Of a stretch of DNA of 64,000 nucleotides, positions 9,361 to 19,974 are shown piece by piece; the first letter of the stretch is position 1, and every line of letters starts with the position of its first letter. The stretch lies in assembly GCF_018613575.1 (NCBI RefSeq), contig NZ_JAGGPX010000016.1, positions 62,001-126,000 on the forward strand, written 5' to 3'. The position numbers and the translations under genes were made by a program. Source of the stretch: Planococcus sp. ISL-110 (GTDB lineage: Bacteria > Bacillota > Bacilli > Bacillales_A > Planococcaceae). The notes under the pieces are model-generated. The model saw nothing but the letters and a program-made list of their open reading frames with translations. It was not told the DNA's origin and did not search any database.

Positions 9361-9909
9361 ATGGGATCGTGTTAAACGGCTGCTGCGGTTATCATATGGC
9401 AAGCGAGCTTTTGAGCGCTTTTCTTTTTCTTCAATCTCACGCACACGATTTTCAATCGCTGCTGAAACCAATCCGAGAATTGTACCGAAAGCTGCTCCGG
9501 CAACCACTTCAACTGGCTGATGGCCAAGCAATTCCTTTAATTGCTTTTCACGTTCGATAAATTCAAAACTTGGAAATTCTCCGGAGAATTTCACAAAGCT
9601 GTCTTCCAGGTCATTGACCAGACGTGCAATCTCTCCAGTATGCCGGCGTATACCTTGTGCATCGTACATGACGATGACGCCGAATACGATGGCCAAAGCC
9701 GTCTCTGTGTGGCGTGCCCCTTTATTGGCAGCAACGTATGCAGCGAGTGCAGACACCCCTGCTGAGTGGGAACTTGGCATACCGCCTGTCGTAAAGGCCT
9801 TTTTCCAATCCCATTCCCCAGTCACTTTTTTATGAGTGACAATTTTCAATGCCTGCGCCACTCCGATTGCACCTAATGAGGTAATCATTCCCCGGTTCAT
9901 CTTTCTCAT
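9358..9909 (-). CDS. Divergent PAP2-family membrane protein (YuiD-like)
   Basis: 183-residue membrane protein of the DUF212 / divergent PAP2 family (Bacillus YuiD). It keeps the phosphatase-like motif GGMPSSHSAGVSALA and the later RRHTGE (His/Arg) segment of PAP2 enzymes, between hydrophobic helices, and ends in a basic tail. The substrate is not known for this family; a lipid-phosphate phosphatase is the usual guess. The start at 9909 (MRKMNRG) has GGAGG eight bases upstream. The frame continues to 9957 but without a ribosome site. Monocistronic between terminators. Confidence 0.85.
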   Translation of the reverse strand: MRKMNRGMITSLGAIGVAQALKIVTHKKVTGEWDWKKAFTTGGMPSSHSAGVSALAAYVAANKGARHTETALAIVFGVIVMYDAQGIRRHTGEIARLVNDLEDSFVKFSGEFPSFEFIEREKQLKELLGHQPVEVVAGAAFGTILGLVSAAIENRVREIEEKEKRSKARLPYDNRSSRLTRSH

Positions 9910-10426
9910 CTGCTCATCCTCCAGTTTCAACTTGGCAACTATACAGTTACTGTTCAATATACTTCTTTACCCATTATTGCAGATGAATATGTAAGGATAT
10001 ACTAATTTATTTCTCCAGGATCATATTATTTCAAAATCCTCTGCCCGCTCTGCAATAAATTCTGCCTCTCCTGCCACTTACTGCTGATAAATCCTCTGCA
10101 TTCATGTATATTTATAGCTAATCCAATGAAACATCCAGTTCCCATCAAGCTGAAAAGCAAGCATTGACGGACAGACAGTCGACACTTTCTCGCTCTACCC
10201 AGCCTAAGCCGACATCCTTTTCCCTTCCGGTGCACACGCGGTTGCGCTAAAATATAGACTGGAAGGATTCACAGCCGGTTTATTAATTTCTCTTTTGAGT
10301 TTTCTAGTAGCAACCTTCCTGTATATCCGCCACCGCAGCTTATCAAATAAAAACTCCACTGTGCAGCAATGAACTTCTATTGATCATTAAACATTAATCA
10401 TCTTATAAGAGAGAATGGGGAATTCC
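9910..10426. other. Intergenic region with a gene remnant
   Basis: Apart from the YfhO-like tail at 10208-10372, I see no convincing gene here. A 69-codon minus-strand frame at 10026-10235 has no ribosome site and no recognisable sequence. Confidence 0.5.
10208..10372 (+). pseudogene. C-terminal remnant of a YfhO-type membrane glycosyltransferase
   Basis: An open stretch without start codon reads ILFPSGAHAVALKYRLEG, then a hydrophobic helix (LLISLLSFLVATFLYI) and a basic tail, ending at TGA 10370-10372. This matches the usual end of YfhO family proteins, where a short beta segment before LKY is followed by the last membrane helix. A stop at 10205 closes the frame upstream and no more of the protein is visible. 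YfhO works with GtrA- and CsbB-type proteins in polymer glycosylation, and a gtrA-like gene follows 54 bp downstream, so the pair was probably once an operon. Assignment is by pattern only. Confidence 0.5.
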
Positions 10427-10861
10427 ATGAAGAAATTATTAGCTAAAGACTGGCGCAGCATACTCATGTACTTGATCATGGGCGGTTGGACCACTGTCGT
10501 CAACATTGTGGTCTACTGGGTCTGCGAAGAGCTTTTCCATCTGGATTACCGCATTTCAACAACAATTGCTTGGCTTTTCGCCGTCATCTTTGCTTTTATC
10601 GTCAACAAACGCTATGTCTTTAAAAGTATCACCACCAATTGGCGTGACCGCTTTGCGGAGATGGGCTCCTTTTTCGGCTTCCGTGTGCTGTCCTTTTTCA
10701 TGGATTTAGGCACCATGATGGTATTGGTGGGTTTATTGAGCATCAACGGCACAGTCTCCAAAATCCTGGCTAATGTCATCGTTTTGGTCGCCAATTACAT
10801 CTTCAGCAAGAAGTTCATCTTCAAGGACCGCAATGTTCCAATTGCGGAAAAAATTCAGTAA
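10427..10861 (+). CDS. GtrA-like polyprenyl-sugar flippase component
   Basis: 144-residue protein with four hydrophobic helices, GtrA/DPMS3 family. Family signatures are LIMGGWTTVVNIVVYWV in helix 1, AWLFAVIFAFIVNKRYVFKS in helix 2, and the closing NYIFSKKFIFK. GtrA proteins are thought to move undecaprenyl-phosphate-sugar across the membrane for glycosylation of teichoic acid or other polymers. The start at 10427 (MKKLLAK) has a GGGGA site; ATG at 10415 is less likely. Partner genes would be the GtrB-like enzyme at 20865 and the GtrII protein at 22263; the neighbouring YfhO remnant suggests a lost original partner. Confidence 0.85.
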   Translation: MKKLLAKDWRSILMYLIMGGWTTVVNIVVYWVCEELFHLDYRISTTIAWLFAVIFAFIVNKRYVFKSITTNWRDRFAEMGSFFGFRVLSFFMDLGTMMVLVGLLSINGTVSKILANVIVLVANYIFSKKFIFKDRNVPIAEKIQ

Positions 10862-10866
10862 TACGC

Positions 10867-10909
10867 AAAAATGCCGGACAGGATTTTCTCCTTGTCCGGC
10901 ATTTTTTTG
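10867..10909. terminator. Bidirectional terminator after gtrA-like gene
   Basis: AAAATGCCGGACA / TGTCCGGCATTTTTTT hairpin. It also serves the convergent DUF998 gene. Confidence 0.88.
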
Positions 10910-10941
10910 CTTTCCTCAAACTTCTGGCAGCTCAAGTGGCG

Positions 10942-11601
10942 CTATATGCTGCCTGTGGATTTGGGCAGCCTGTAGAGATAAACTGACAGCACAATCGTCC
11001 ATAGCTGTAACGTGTAAATGAGGATGCGTTCGACCAGTCCAGCGTATGGCAGCCCGCCACTTAAGACAATCGGAACCGCCACTCCCGCCAGCACGATAAC
11101 GATGGCACAAACAAGCGTGAACATACCGATGCTCCTGAAGTTTTTGGTCAACCACAGGCCATAACCAATCGCAAACAACGCACCGATTGTTGCAACTACG
11201 ACAATCGCGGTTATCCCTAAATGCATAAAGTTGCCGAAAGTCAGCACTTCGCCTCCCTGTTCCAACGGAAAAAGACTAAAACCGATCAGCGATACGGCAT
11301 GCATGAGAAATAGCAGCATAGCCCCCCACTGGGCCACTTTATGAGTCTTGTGCTTACGGAAAAGCACGTAGACAACCGCTGCAAAAATGACCCCGAATAT
11401 CCCATAAAGGAGCGTAAAGATTCGCAGCATCCCAGCATTCGGTGCACCATTTCCTGTCAGTTCGCTGATTGTTTGCCTCACATGGCTATATCCATCCCAC
11501 AATATTCCGCCTGTAGCAACGTGCAGTATGTAAATGAGAGCACTGACCACCCCACTTAATGCTGCCGTCTGCCAGTAACTATCCTTCAGCCCGAGTTTCA
11601 T
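10942..11601 (-). CDS. DUF998 membrane protein
   Basis: 219-residue integral membrane protein with about six hydrophobic helices. The DUF998 pattern is visible: an N-terminal SHVRQTISELTGNGAPNAG loop between helices 1 and 2, FSLFPLEQGG before helix 4, and the mid-protein MHLGITAIVVVATIGALF. No catalytic residues are known for the family and its role is not established. The ribosome site is weak (GGGTGAAAGT). It follows the subtilase gene by about 107 bp in the same direction and could be cotranscribed with it. Confidence 0.8.
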   Translation of the reverse strand: MKLGLKDSYWQTAALSGVVSALIYILHVATGGILWDGYSHVRQTISELTGNGAPNAGMLRIFTLLYGIFGVIFAAVVYVLFRKHKTHKVAQWGAMLLFLMHAVSLIGFSLFPLEQGGEVLTFGNFMHLGITAIVVVATIGALFAIGYGLWLTKNFRSIGMFTLVCAIVIVLAGVAVPIVLSGGLPYAGLVERILIYTLQLWTIVLSVYLYRLPKSTGSI

Positions 11602-11708
11602 ACTTTCACCCGCCCTTTTCTTTCTATCTATTCCACAATTGCGGATTTTACGCTAAAGGCATCTGCATGTTCGAGGCATCCTTTCATTTTATTTATATAG
11701 AGCTTCTT

Positions 11709-12851
11709 CTAATTTTCCAGCGCTTTTCTGGCGTTGACGCGACCATGCCCGTACACATCGTCCCGTCCAACCTTTCCTAAATCATCCGCTGACGAAAAGA
11801 TCAGTTTTTCGATTTCTTTATTGCTGAGGGCTGGCTTATCGGCTTTGATCAAGGCAGCTACTCCCGAAACAATCGGCGCTGCCATGGATGTCCCACTCAA
11901 TGGACCAAAAAGATTGTTCGGCAAAGAGGAATAGATATCCGTTCCCGGGGCTGTGACGTCGATGGTCGGCCCTTTATTGGAAAATAAAGAATTGATGTCA
12001 TTGCTGGTTACAGCACCCACGGAAATGACATTGGCCAGAGAAGACGGGTAATGTGAATTGCGCGTTCCGTCATTTCCTGCGGCAGCGACGATGACGATCC
12101 CCTGCTTATGTGCTTGCTGTATCGACTGATTTAGTGCCTCGCTATAATAGTAGGATCCCAAGCTCAAATTGATGATGTCAACGTTGGCAGCCACGGCATA
12201 TTCAATGCCATGAATCAAATCAGAAGTATAGCCCAATCCTCCATCGTCAAACACATCGATTGGCATAATCTTCGTACGCGGCGCTACCCCCGCACCCCAA
12301 ATGCCGTTGTCAGCTGATCCTGCGATCAGGCCTGCAACGTGCGTACCGTGGAAACCGGGACTGATGGTTCCCACCTTTTTTTTAAGCGCATCGTATGGCG
12401 CAACAAACTGGCCTGCCAATTCGGCATGCAGCACATCCATGCCATTATCAATCACCGCCACCACCACACCAGCTGATCCCCGTGTCTGTTTCCAGGCAGC
12501 GGATGTTTCAATCCTTTGATGATGGTATTGGAGTCCAGCAAACTCCGGGTCATTCGGTGTATAGGCCAGCTCTATGGGATAATCCGGTTCGACAAATTCC
12601 ACATCTCCTCTTGCTCTCAGCTCTTCCATGAAAGCAGCAGTGGTTTCGCCTGCCGGCACATCCAGCGCAGCCATTTTTGCGTTCCCACTTTGGTTGATCG
12701 TCGCAGCCGCAGTGACTCCCAGCTGTGAACCTTCTTTATACTTTACAATCACCTGCTGCGGACCGGATTCCGCAAAAACTTCATTTCCATTGGCTGTGAA
12801 GGTCACGAATACCATCGTCAAAACAAGAAAAAGACCCATCGTTTTATTCAT
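11709..12851 (-). CDS. Secreted subtilisin-like serine protease
   Basis: Extracellular S8 peptidase of 380 residues. Residues 1-28 are a signal peptide ending near VFAES. Residues 32-95 are an I9-type propeptide (QQVIVKYKEG ... DVEFVEPDYP) that would chaperone folding and be cut off. The catalytic domain has D135 (AVIDNGMD), H168 (FHGTHVAG), oxyanion N260 (AAAGNDG) and S322 (SGTSMAAP). Start at 12851 with AGGAG seven bases upstream. It has no C-terminal anchor or repeats, so it is probably released as a degradative exoprotease. Confidence 0.93.
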   Translation of the reverse strand: MNKTMGLFLVLTMVFVTFTANGNEVFAESGPQQVIVKYKEGSQLGVTAAATINQSGNAKMAALDVPAGETTAAFMEELRARGDVEFVEPDYPIELAYTPNDPEFAGLQYHHQRIETSAAWKQTRGSAGVVVAVIDNGMDVLHAELAGQFVAPYDALKKKVGTISPGFHGTHVAGLIAGSADNGIWGAGVAPRTKIMPIDVFDDGGLGYTSDLIHGIEYAVAANVDIINLSLGSYYYSEALNQSIQQAHKQGIVIVAAAGNDGTRNSHYPSSLANVISVGAVTSNDINSLFSNKGPTIDVTAPGTDIYSSLPNNLFGPLSGTSMAAPIVSGVAALIKADKPALSNKEIEKLIFSSADDLGKVGRDDVYGHGRVNARKALEN

Positions 12852-12952
12852 GGCAAGGCTCCTATCTCAGTTGATTAATATCACAATTTTGTGATTAATC
12901 AGATATTTTAATTAATTATAAACCCAAATGAGTATTTTTTCCAGTCCATTCC

Positions 12953-12997
12953 AAAAAAATCCCGCCTGCAATCAATTGAATGATTGCAGACGGGATT
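12953..12997 (-). terminator. Terminator of glpD
   Basis: ATCCCGCCTGCAATCA / TGATTGCAGACGGGAT hairpin, followed on the minus strand by a T run. Confidence 0.88.
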
Positions 12998-13000
12998 GTA

Positions 13001-14683
13001 CTAGATTTTGCTTATGCTTTGAGAAGATATCTCCACAGGATGAACGGCTTCGTACAGCAAGCCTTCTAATTCAGCACGGTAATCCGCAGCCTGTCCATCA
13101 GTCCAGCCGAGCATCTTGCCCATATAAACGATGGTTGATTCTTTATGTGCATACACCCAGTGGATATCGAAATACAAAGCACCGGTACGGCGAATAAAGA
13201 AATCGATCGGCTTGTATGATGCTTCGTATTCCATTGAATAACGCAGCATCGCGTAGACCAGTTGATTAAGCCCGGCACGTGCAGCTTCTTCCAGTCCGGA
13301 TGTGTAGAAATGAAGAACTTTGTCCACGTTTGCCCCATAGCGGTTGACAAGCATGCGCATGGTATCAGGTGTCAGCCCCATGCTGCCAGCTTGGTGTATA
13401 CGGTCAGCCATGAACGTTTCAAAGCCTTTCGACCCGCCCACTTCGCCGCCGGAAATCGGCAAACGCTTGGTCGAGCTTTTCGGATAGTTAACGCCTTCTT
13501 CTTTTTTCAATTGCTCTGCTACCAGATTGATGATGTGTTCGCCCATTTTACGGTAGCCGGTCAATTTGCCGCCAGCAATTGAAATCAAACCGGAATCCGA
13601 TACAAAGATTTCGTCTTTCCGTGAAATCTCGGATGGATCTTTGCCTTCTTCGTGAATCAGTGGACGCAAACCAGCCCAGCTGGATTCGATGTCCGACTCT
13701 GTGATTGCCACATCAGGGAACATAAAGTCGATTGCTTTCAAGACATAGTTGCGATCCTCCAGCGTCATCGTCGGATGTGCAATGTCCTGCTTATAAACAG
13801 TATCTGTCGTGCCTACATAGACTTTGCCTTCGCGCGGAATGGCAAATGCCATCCGGCCGTCCGGCATATCAAAATAGATCGCTTGTTTTAGTGGAAAGCG
13901 AAGGCCATCAAAGACCAAGTGAATGCCTTTTGTCAGTTGAAGCGTCTTGCCGAATTTCGAGTGGTCCTTGTCGCGCAATGTATCAACCCAAGGTCCTGCT
14001 GCGTTGACGATTTTTTTTGCATACAGTTCGTGGATGGTTCCATCAATTTGGTCTTCCACCTGAATGCCGACGGTCTTGCCGTTGTCGTAAATAAAGCTTT
14101 TTACTTTCGCATAGTTCATCGCCAAAGCGCCTTTTTCAACAGCTTTTTTCATGACTTCCATGGTCAGGCGTGCATCGTCGGTTTTGTATTCCACGTAATA
14201 ACCGCCGCCTCTGATGTCTTTTTTCTTCAGTAAAGGCTCATGGCGCAAAGTTTCTTCTTTGCTAAACATTTTGCGGCGTTCACCTTTTTTGACGCCAGCC
14301 AAAAAGTCGTAGACGCGCAGGCCAACATTGGTGCTCAAGGGACCGAACGTTCCGCCTTTATAAAACGGCAGCAACATCCATTCCGGAGTCGTCACATGGG
14401 GCCCATTTTCATAGACGATTTCGCGTTCTTTGCCGACTTCAGCGACCATTTTCACTTCAAATTGCTTCAAGTAGCGCAAACCGCCGTGAACCAATTTGGT
14501 TGAACGGCTGCTCGTACCTGCTGCAAAATCCTGCATTTCCACAACTGCAACATTCATGCCGCGCACGGCTCCATCAAGCGCGATGCCAGCACCTGTAATC
14601 CCGCCCCCAATAACAAGGACATCCAATTGCGTTTGTTTCATTTGTTCATAGCGTTCGTTTCTGTTTAAGCTTGAGAATTTCAT
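13001..14683 (-). CDS. glpD: Glycerol-3-phosphate dehydrogenase (aerobic, FAD)
   Basis: Membrane-associated flavoenzyme oxidising glycerol 3-phosphate to dihydroxyacetone phosphate and feeding electrons to menaquinone. 560 residues. Motifs: FAD-binding VIGGGITGAGIALD at about residue 24, GTSSRSTKLVHGGLRYL, FAIPREGKVYVGTTDT, SWAGLRPL and SIAGGKLTGYRKM, with a helical C-terminal domain. The start at 14683 has AAAGGAG upstream. The frame extends to 14866, but that stretch holds the attenuator described below, so the longer start is rejected. Last gene of the glp block; regulated by its own GlpP-type leader terminator. Confidence 0.95.
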   Translation of the reverse strand: MKFSSLNRNERYEQMKQTQLDVLVIGGGITGAGIALDGAVRGMNVAVVEMQDFAAGTSSRSTKLVHGGLRYLKQFEVKMVAEVGKEREIVYENGPHVTTPEWMLLPFYKGGTFGPLSTNVGLRVYDFLAGVKKGERRKMFSKEETLRHEPLLKKKDIRGGGYYVEYKTDDARLTMEVMKKAVEKGALAMNYAKVKSFIYDNGKTVGIQVEDQIDGTIHELYAKKIVNAAGPWVDTLRDKDHSKFGKTLQLTKGIHLVFDGLRFPLKQAIYFDMPDGRMAFAIPREGKVYVGTTDTVYKQDIAHPTMTLEDRNYVLKAIDFMFPDVAITESDIESSWAGLRPLIHEEGKDPSEISRKDEIFVSDSGLISIAGGKLTGYRKMGEHIINLVAEQLKKEEGVNYPKSSTKRLPISGGEVGGSKGFETFMADRIHQAGSMGLTPDTMRMLVNRYGANVDKVLHFYTSGLEEAARAGLNQLVYAMLRYSMEYEASYKPIDFFIRRTGALYFDIHWVYAHKESTIVYMGKMLGWTDGQAADYRAELEGLLYEAVHPVEISSQSISKI

Positions 14684-14844
14684 AAGTCCATCTGCTCCTT
14701 TTTGTGTGGGTTGAAGAAATGCATGGAGAAAACTATTCTGCTCCTTCATAACTACCCTTTCCTGCAGGGCATTAAGTTGCTTTGCTTCACCCAAAGCGGT
14801 GTAAAAAATATGTTCTCGTTCAATCTGTATAGCCTTTTTCCCAT

Positions 14845-14905
14845 ATAAAAAGAGAGATCCAGGCACAGCTGCAGAATTTTGTCTGCAAATCTGGCTTGGT
14901 CTCTC
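14845..14905 (-). promoter_or_regulatory. glpD leader attenuator, probable GlpP target
   Basis: Between glpK and glpD the minus strand forms a long imperfect hairpin, GAGAGACCAAGCCAG... with ...CCTGGATCTCTC, followed by TTTTTATA. In Bacillus, GlpP with glycerol 3-phosphate prevents termination at such a structure in the glpD leader. The structure is seen; the GlpP link is inference from the adjacent glpP gene. Confidence 0.65.
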
Positions 14906-14945
14906 ATCGTCTCCGGCCGTATATCTCTCTTTATTAACTTGTAGG

Positions 14946-17301
<2,356 letters not shown>

Positions 17302-17349
17302 TGTACTGCACCCCTTTGTTTTTCGTCTTTGAACCGCTTTCAGAAAACG

Positions 17350-17414
17350 CAAAAAGACCCACGCTGAACCGAGCCACTTCTCTACGAGAAGCGCTCATTC
17401 CAGTGTGGGTCTCC
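17350..17414 (-). promoter_or_regulatory. glpF leader terminator, probable GlpP antitermination site
   Basis: The minus strand carries GAGACCCACACTG... paired with ...CAGCGTGGGTCTTTTT, with an inner GCTTCTCGTAGAGAAG hairpin. It is a factor-independent terminator lying inside the glpF leader. This is the expected place and form for GlpP-dependent antitermination. glpP is the next gene upstream. Confidence 0.75.
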
Positions 17415-17462
17415 ATTTCTCCAACACAGTTCTTAACTTGTAAATACTAAGTTAACAGTTTA

Positions 17463-17476
17463 TGAAAACGCTGTCA
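17463..17476. promoter_or_regulatory. CcpA binding site (cre) overlapping the glpF promoter
   Basis: TGAAAACGCTGTCA fits the cre consensus TGWAANCGNTNWCA at every position. On the transcribed (minus) strand it overlaps a TTGACA -35 box, with a weak TAACTT -10 seventeen bases on. Catabolite repression of glpFKD is therefore likely. Confidence 0.8.
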
Positions 17477-17481
17477 ACGTT

Positions 17482-18027
17482 TTATAATTCCCAAAGTTCA
17501 GGCTGGGATGTCGAAATCGCTTTTGCCCCGCCGTCATAGGCCAATTGAATATCTTCTTTTGTGCGGATCAACCCGCCTGCAATCACCGGAATGCCCGTCT
17601 TATCAAAAACTTCCTTGATGACTGACGGAATGATTCCCGGCAGGATTTCAATGTAATCCGGCGAGACCTGATTGATCAGCTTGATATTGTGTTCCAGCGC
17701 CTGGCTGTCCAATAAGAATAAACGCTGGATCGTCAGCAGATTGTTTTTCTTCGCCAAAGCGATAACATTGCTGCGCGTCGAAACAATGCCATCCGGTTTG
17801 ACTTCCCTCACCAAATACTCAAATCCATAGGCGTCCGTTTTCAGTCCCTGAATTAAATCCACATGCAGGATGACTTTCTTTTTGGCTTTTTTCGCTGCCT
17901 GAACCAACTGCTTTAGCTGCGCCAGCCGAATTTCCAAAAAGATGATGTATTCATGGTCGCTGTTGAGCAAGCGTTCAAATTCTTTCATATTGCGCAAAAC
18001 TGGCAAAACTCCTGTTAACTCATGCAC
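17482..18027 (-). CDS. glpP: Glycerol uptake operon antiterminator
   Basis: RNA-binding regulator, 181 residues, that with glycerol 3-phosphate allows transcription through leader terminators of glpF and glpD. Family segments seen are LPVLRNMKEFERLL near the start, KKKVILHVDLIQGLKTDAYGFEYL, KPDGIVSTRSNVIALAKKNNL, QRLFLLDSQAL, PDYIEILPGIIP and IPVIAGGLI, forming a small TIM-barrel-like fold. The start is a GTG at 18027 with GGAGG seven bases upstream. It sits just upstream of glpF with the cre site and leader between them, the standard Bacillus arrangement. Confidence 0.95.
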   Translation of the reverse strand: MHELTGVLPVLRNMKEFERLLNSDHEYIIFLEIRLAQLKQLVQAAKKAKKKVILHVDLIQGLKTDAYGFEYLVREVKPDGIVSTRSNVIALAKKNNLLTIQRLFLLDSQALEHNIKLINQVSPDYIEILPGIIPSVIKEVFDKTGIPVIAGGLIRTKEDIQLAYDGGAKAISTSQPELWEL

Positions 18028-18057
18028 CCGGTTTCCTCCTCCAGTTGTTCCATGCCT

Positions 18058-18333
18058 CTATAGAGCATTATCCGCCCAAACCGCTTCCCATTCAAAAATT
18101 TCGTATTTCCTGGCACCTTCCACAACATACGGATCCGTCTTCACCAATGCTTCGCAGGCTATGTACGATTCAGCACGGTAAATGACCAAGCCGCCGGAAC
18201 CATCTGCAAACTTGCCATTGGCGGCCACCTGTCCGCTGCTGCGCTTGTCTTCCAGAAACGCCAAATGCTGCGGCCGAAACTCTTGGCTCTTATCAGCGTC
18301 TTTCATCGGCAACAATACCGCGAAATATTTCAT
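18058..18333 (-). CDS. YciI family protein
   Basis: 91-residue protein of the YciI-like family (dimeric alpha/beta barrel). Visible: MKYFAVLLPMKD, RPQHLAFLEDKRSSG with the conserved His, and the DGSGGLVIYRAES / DPYVVEGARKYEIFEW end typical of the family. Enzymatic role is unknown for most members. The start at 18333 has AAAGGGGGC upstream; the frame runs to 18393 without support. It ends 30 bp before glpP in the same direction, so the two may be cotranscribed, but nothing in the sequence links it to glycerol use. Confidence 0.85.
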   Translation of the reverse strand: MKYFAVLLPMKDADKSQEFRPQHLAFLEDKRSSGQVAANGKFADGSGGLVIYRAESYIACEALVKTDPYVVEGARKYEIFEWEAVWADNAL

Positions 18334-18436
18334 GAATCTGCCCCCTTTTCCTTTATTATAGTGAGCAGGCTCCAAAAAGTCTTTTATTGCCATGAATTCT
18401 TCTGGAACTAGATTGTTATTTCCCAGTTATTTGGAT

Positions 18437-18489
18437 ATACTGTCCAAACTCAGGTAAATACTGTCCAAATTCAAAGAAATACTGTCCAA
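18437..18489. repeat. Three units with exact 21-bp period (array 3)
   Basis: ATACTGTCCAA begins at 18437, 18458 and 18479, exactly 21 bp apart; the first two units share further bases in the spacer. The core sequence is unrelated to arrays 1 and 2 but the period is the same. It lies in the divergent gap between the YciI-like gene and the hydrolase gene. Function unknown. Confidence 0.85.
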
Positions 18490-18560
18490 GCAGCTTTTCA
18501 AACTTTCCAAACAGGGTAAACTGGTACTGACTTACATCCTCCTTAAGGAGCTGATTGGCT

Positions 18561-19268
18561 ATGCAGATGACCAAAAAAGGACCTGTTTATCAATTGATGT
18601 TCATGCCCCGATTTTTCCCGGTAAACTGTTATATAATCGATGAAGAAACGGAATTGACTTTGGTCGATGCCGCTCTGGGATTTAACGCCAAACAAATCTT
18701 ATTGTCGATCAAGGTCATGAATAAACCGCTGACCCAGATCATTCTCACTCATGCCCATGTCGACCATATCGGTGCACTCGACGCCATCAAACGCGAATGG
18801 CCGGAAGCCGTTGTCAGCATATCGTCGCGTGATGCGCGTCTGCTTGCCGGTGATGCGGGCCTGCTGCCTGGCGAACCTGAATCGCCGATCAAAGGCGGTG
18901 TTCCCAAGAACGTTAAAACCCAGCCGGACCGTTTGCTCAAGGAAGGGGACCATATCGGCTCTCTGAGAGTGGTCCATACGCCCGGCCATACGCCTGGCTC
19001 TATTTCGCTATTGGATTCCCGCAATCAGTTTCTTATAGTGGGAGATGCTTTCCAAACGCACGGGGGCATCGCGGTCTCCGGAACATTCAAAGCATTGTTT
19101 CCTTTTCCAGCTTTTGCGACCTGGAACAAGCGGACAGCGCTTGAAAGCGCACGGAAAATACGCCAGTTAAATCCTCAGCTCTTGGCAGTCGGGCATGGCC
19201 GAATGATTGAAAAACCGCTGGATGCCATCGATTTAGCCATTCTCGAAAGCGAAAAAAGACTTCAGTAA
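18561..19268 (+). CDS. Metallo-beta-lactamase-fold hydrolase
   Basis: Cytoplasmic hydrolase of 235 residues. The zinc ligands are in THAHVDH (H64, H66, D68, H69), VVHTPGHTPGS, IVGDAF and VGHGR, in the order expected for the MBL fold. N-terminal MFMPRFFPVNCYIIDEE is typical of the glyoxalase II / YflN-like subgroup. The substrate cannot be told. The start at 18561 has AAGGAG upstream; a TTG at 18555 is too close to it. Ends at a bidirectional terminator. Its promoter region carries the 21-bp array 3. Confidence 0.85.
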   Translation: MQMTKKGPVYQLMFMPRFFPVNCYIIDEETELTLVDAALGFNAKQILLSIKVMNKPLTQIILTHAHVDHIGALDAIKREWPEAVVSISSRDARLLAGDAGLLPGEPESPIKGGVPKNVKTQPDRLLKEGDHIGSLRVVHTPGHTPGSISLLDSRNQFLIVGDAFQTHGGIAVSGTFKALFPFPAFATWNKRTALESARKIRQLNPQLLAVGHGRMIEKPLDAIDLAILESEKRLQ

Positions 19269-19297
19269 GCTGTCGGCACTGCCTCTATCGCCCTCAG

Positions 19298-19345
19298 AAA
19301 AAAACCGTTTGCCAAGGAAAGTTTCCCGGCAAACGGTTTTCTTAT
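19298..19345. terminator. Bidirectional terminator
   Basis: AAAACCGTTTGCC / GGCAAACGGTTTTCTTATTT hairpin between convergent genes. Confidence 0.85.
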
Positions 19346-19887
19346 TTCACTTCTGTGCGCCTAACCCGCATCAGCATGACCGGTCTTGGCTCATCTAGCA
19401 CTTCATCCACTTGCCGCGTCTTTTGGAAGCCCGTTTTTTCATAGGCCCGGATTGCGACTGTATTCCGGACATCGGGGTCAGTGACACAAGATTGAATTTT
19501 CGCGTCCGCAAAGATGATTTCTTTCAGGAATTTTTGAAGCACCTTCGAACCCAGCCCTTTGTTGCGATAGGCCTTGGCGCCAATCAACACATCCATTCCG
19601 GCTGCTTTTTGAAGCTCCTCGTATATTTCACAGCCCGGATAATCGCTCCATTCGTATGTCTGGATATAACCAATCGGTGTTTCTTCATAATAAATGATGT
19701 ACGCCCTTGTTGGATCCTTGCCCTTGATGCTATCTGTGAACTCTTGGACAAACTGGCCGTATGTGGGGCCTTGCACATAGCCCCAAAACCGGGTAGCAGG
19801 CGGCTCTTTTGTAATCCATTCGTAAAGCTGCGGCAAATGTTCCCGCCGCAGTCGCCGAAAGCTGACTTTTCCTATATTCAAGCCCAT
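19342..19887 (-). CDS. GNAT acetyltransferase, AAC(6')-like
   Basis: 181-residue N-acetyltransferase. The layout resembles AAC(6')-Ib type enzymes: FRRLRREHLPQLYEWI at the start, YIIYYEETPIGYIQTYEW, IGAKAYRNKGLGSKVLQKF for the acetyl-CoA loop (RNKGLG), and SCVTDPDVRNTVAIRAYEKTGF near the end. Members acetylate aminoglycosides or siderophore hydroxylysine; which one this uses cannot be decided. It lacks a cluster of siderophore genes nearby. The ribosome site AGGAGGG allows ATG 19887 or TTG 19890. Stands alone. Confidence 0.8.
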   Translation of the reverse strand: MGLNIGKVSFRRLRREHLPQLYEWITKEPPATRFWGYVQGPTYGQFVQEFTDSIKGKDPTRAYIIYYEETPIGYIQTYEWSDYPGCEIYEELQKAAGMDVLIGAKAYRNKGLGSKVLQKFLKEIIFADAKIQSCVTDPDVRNTVAIRAYEKTGFQKTRQVDEVLDEPRPVMLMRVRRTEVK

Positions 19888-19974
19888 CAAAACACTCCCT
19901 CCTGATCTTTCGGTGAAAAAGAAAACCGCTATCCGTTATTCCATTGAATAAACACGAGCGGCATTGACGAGAGG

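Noticed and set aside
10026-10235. Small minus-strand gene, 69 codons
   Set aside because: No ribosome site, no recognisable sequence, and it overlaps the YfhO-like remnant on the other strand.
14684-14866. N-terminal extension of GlpD by 61 residues
   Set aside because: It covers the leader hairpin and lacks homology to GlpD; the ATG at 14683 has a ribosome site and the standard N-terminus.
17302-17352. N-terminal extension of GlpF
   Set aside because: Overlaps the glpF leader terminator; MTEFLAEVIGT is the normal start of the family.
19342-19887. Aminoglycoside resistance gene
   Set aside because: AAC(6')-like layout is shared with many GNAT enzymes; substrate cannot be judged from sequence alone.
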